64,000 nt of DNA from Hyphomonadaceae bacterium (GTDB lineage Bacteria; Pseudomonadota; Alphaproteobacteria; Caulobacterales; Aquidulcibacteraceae). Numbering within the stretch: the first letter of the stretch is position 1; each line of letters opens with the position of its first letter. Below the pieces are notes generated by a model. That model did no database searches. It worked only from the letters and a program-made list of their open reading frames with translations, and was not told the DNA's origin. This document shows positions 62,216-64,000 of this stretch, piece by piece. Both the position numbers and the translations under genes were made by a program. The DNA lies in contig JAEUMP010000002.1 of the NCBI GenBank assembly GCA_016791445.1, positions 1 through 64,000 of the forward strand. The letters are read 5' to 3'.

Positions 62216-63829
62216 ATGCAGTGGATGACCAATCGGCGGGCGATGCTTGCCTCGACGGGCGCGGCGGCGCTCACGGCGGGGTGCGGCGGAACGGTCGTCG
62301 GGCTCGACGTGGAGCGTCGCATCCTCGACATCGGCAATCAGGCTGAACCGCTGTCGCTCGACCCGCACAAGGCGTCCGGCCAGTGGGAAAACCGGATCAT
62401 CGGCGAGATGTTCATCGGTCTGACGACCGAGGACGTCGACGGCCAGCCCGTCCCAGGCATGGCCGAGCGCTGGGACGTGAGCGAGGACGGTCTCACCTGG
62501 ACCTTCTACCTCCGGCGCGCCCTGTGGTCCGATGGCCGTCCCTGCACGGCCTATGATTTCGAATACGCTTTCCGCCGGATACTCAGCCCTGACACCATCG
62601 CCGAGTACGCCCAGGTCACCTACGCCATCAGGAACGCCCAGAAGGCCAAGGAAGGCGCCGTCCCTGTCGACCAGATCGGCGTGCGCGCCATCGACGAGCG
62701 CACGCTGGAAATGACGCTCGAACATCCCGCGCCGTACCTGCCGGGTCTTCTGAAGCACTACACGCACTATCCTGTGCCCAAGCACGTCGTTGAGCAGCAC
62801 GGCGACGACTGGATCAAGCCGCAGAACGTCCAGGTGAACGGGCCGTTCAAGCTGGAGAAGTGGTGGTCGAACTACGTCGTCCACCTCGTGAAGAATCCGC
62901 GCTTCTTTGATGCGCGCAACGTCACGTTCAACCAGCTCTATTTCTATCCCACGAGTAATGACGATGCCGCCGTGCGCCGCGTCATGCGGGGCGAAATCGC
63001 CTGGAATACGAATTTCTCCGGCAAGAAGCAGGCGCTTTACGAGAAGGAGCTGCCCGGCTTTGTCCGCGTCGCTCCCTATATGCTGCTGCAGTACTTCTCG
63101 CTGAACTGCACCAAGCCGCCCTTCGACGACGTGCGCGTGCGCCGGGCTATTTCCATGGCGCTCGATCGCGACTTCCTCGCGGAGCAGATCTGGCAGGCGG
63201 GGCACCAGCCGGCGTGGGGCTTCGTGCCGCCGGGCATGTTCGGCTACCCGAAGGGCGCTCGGCTTTCCTTCGCCGACATGCCGCTCGCAGAGCGTCGTGC
63301 CGAGGCCAAGCGCCTGCTGGAGGAGGCGGGCTATGGTCCGAACAAGCCGCTCAAGTTCACATTCTCGCACCGCAACACCGGCGACAATCCGCGTGTGGCG
63401 GTTGTGGCGCAGTCCGACTGGCGCTCGATCGCGCCTTGGGTGCAGGTCCAGTTGTCGGGCGTGGAGGGGCAAATCCACTATGCGAACCTGCGGGCCAAGG
63501 CGTTCGAGGCGGGCGACGGGGGATGGGTCGCCGACTACAACGACGCCTACACCTATCTCTTCCTTCTAGAGACACGCACCGGGCCGCAAAACTACCCCGG
63601 GTACTCCAATCCCGAGTACGACCGGCTGATGGAAGCCTCCGTCCAGGAGCGGGACCTGAGCGTACGGGCGAATCTGATGCTGCGGGCCGAGCAGATCATG
63701 CTGGACGATTCGCCGTGTGTTCCCGTCGTGTTCGGCACCTCCAAGAACTTGATTGATCCGCGAATTCAGGGGTTCAAGCCGAACTTGGAGGATATCCATC
63801 GCACCCGCTGGATGAGCATCAGCGCCTGA
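62216..63829 (+). CDS. Oligopeptide ABC transporter substrate-binding lipoprotein
   Basis: The 537-residue protein from ATG 62216 (GGAG 7 nt upstream) has a short signal with lipobox TAGC (Cys about 20), and the SBP_bac_5 (OppA) pattern: GNQAEPLSLDPHKASGQWEN, LTWTFYLRRALWSDGRPCTA, MTLEHPAPYLPGLLKHYTHY, FSLNCTKPPFDDVRVRRAIS and the C-terminal GWVADYNDAYTYLFLLETRT. It binds peptides in the periplasm for an OppBC permease. Permeases lie 5 kb away at 55209-57042 on the other strand; ATPases were not seen. Confidence 0.95.
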   Translation: MQWMTNRRAMLASTGAAALTAGCGGTVVGLDVERRILDIGNQAEPLSLDPHKASGQWENRIIGEMFIGLTTEDVDGQPVPGMAERWDVSEDGLTWTFYLRRALWSDGRPCTAYDFEYAFRRILSPDTIAEYAQVTYAIRNAQKAKEGAVPVDQIGVRAIDERTLEMTLEHPAPYLPGLLKHYTHYPVPKHVVEQHGDDWIKPQNVQVNGPFKLEKWWSNYVVHLVKNPRFFDARNVTFNQLYFYPTSNDDAAVRRVMRGEIAWNTNFSGKKQALYEKELPGFVRVAPYMLLQYFSLNCTKPPFDDVRVRRAISMALDRDFLAEQIWQAGHQPAWGFVPPGMFGYPKGARLSFADMPLAERRAEAKRLLEEAGYGPNKPLKFTFSHRNTGDNPRVAVVAQSDWRSIAPWVQVQLSGVEGQIHYANLRAKAFEAGDGGWVADYNDAYTYLFLLETRTGPQNYPGYSNPEYDRLMEASVQERDLSVRANLMLRAEQIMLDDSPCVPVVFGTSKNLIDPRIQGFKPNLEDIHRTRWMSISA

Positions 63830-63832
63830 CCG

Positions 63833-63849
63833 GGCGCAGCCGCTGCGCC
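63833..63849 (+). terminator. Hairpin after the binding-protein gene
   Basis: GGCGCAG (63833-63839) pairs with CTGCGCC (63843-63849) over CCG, 4 bp past the stop. No uridine run follows directly. The remaining sequence to 64000 has no supported gene; it is GC-rich and probably intergenic. Confidence 0.35.
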
Positions 63850-64000
63850 AAGAGCGCCAAGGTGCGCAGGAGACGGCGGGCGCTCGCGCGGGGGGCGAAT
63901 TCGCTGTTCCTTTTTAGCCACAGTGCGCCCCTTTCCCGCCCGGTTCTGCCCACATTCGTTGACGTGAGCGTGACAGGTTTGCAAAGAAGGCGACAAGCGC

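Noticed and set aside
63766..63996. A minus-strand frame at the right end (76 codons)
   Set aside because: Overlaps the binding-protein gene in antisense and has no motif.
1..64000. CRISPR arrays, tRNA or rRNA genes
   Set aside because: No regularly spaced repeats, cloverleaf sequences or rRNA motifs were seen in the short intergenic gaps; a tRNA scan would be needed to be certain.

Overview
The window looks like chromosomal DNA of a GC-rich alphaproteobacterium, most like Caulobacterales / Hyphomonadaceae. The grounds are the run rpsF-rpsR-rplI-dnaB-alr and radA-cvpA-purF-SDR on one strand, a YfgM-like gene-bamB-der on the other, a CC0125/CC1285-type lipoprotein, MlaE/MlaF-type transport genes without a visible MlaD, many start/stop overlaps, and uniformly high GC. 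Nearly all of it is ordinary dense chromosome. No tRNA, rRNA, CRISPR array or complete insertion sequence was recognised.

Region 1 (1-2984) is the exception. It reads as the distal end of a genomic island inserted at the 3' end of guaA. The island stops at 2984 in a copy of the guaA terminus (codons for T-I-E-W-E-stop) with no guaA gene in front of it. Inside are an AlpA/excisionase-like regulator and a metal-response cargo: an ICMT-like membrane methyltransferase, a MerR regulator with metal-type cysteines, YnfA, a second MerR regulator, and a MerT/MerF-like two-helix protein. Both MerR regulators face promoters with the same design (-35, 15-nt dyad, 4 nt, -10, so a 19-bp spacer), which marks the ICMT-like gene and the MerT-like gene as the regulated targets.

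Region 2 (2991-9987, + strand): an ArsC/YffB-like reductase; an ECF sigma unit (26-residue peptide, DUF6249 membrane protein, TTG-started sigma factor, small membrane protein as candidate anti-sigma); panB; a YfgM-like protein, bamB and der (outer-membrane assembly and ribosome biogenesis); a Pr6Pr membrane protein.

Region 3 (9984-22170, - strand): rpsF-rpsR-rplI (terminator), dnaB-alr-mlaE-like-mlaF-like, a hemolysin III-type protein, radA-cvpA-purF-SDR, a secreted protein, and an unusual helix-turn-helix protein with a C-terminal membrane helix.

Region 4 (22424-42756): lipid, acyl-CoA and envelope genes: two SDRs with a GNAT and a fatty acid hydroxylase; an MCC beta subunit without its alpha partner; a cNMP-patatin protein; tandem paralogous lipoproteins; TPR and small secreted proteins; an XpaC-like protein; PhzF; an acyl-CoA ligase, an MliC-like lipoprotein and an enoyl-CoA hydratase; a TauD dioxygenase with a Tat-type amidase; and tlyA. 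A 217-bp MITE/REP-like palindromic element lies at 26521-26737.

Region 5 (42825-64000): a glycine-zipper protein; an RNA m5U methyltransferase, a YkgJ protein and a SAM methyltransferase; aroC with a Sel1-type lipoprotein and a histidine kinase; pdxH; a second acyl-CoA ligase; a small transcription unit with its own promoter and terminator in front of rtcB; a DUF1499 protein; a split oligopeptide ABC transporter (two permeases, and a binding protein 5 kb away, no ATPases in view); a DUF442 protein; an ATP-grasp-like protein translationally coupled to a metallo-beta-lactamase-fold hydrolase; and a CHASE3 hybrid histidine kinase.
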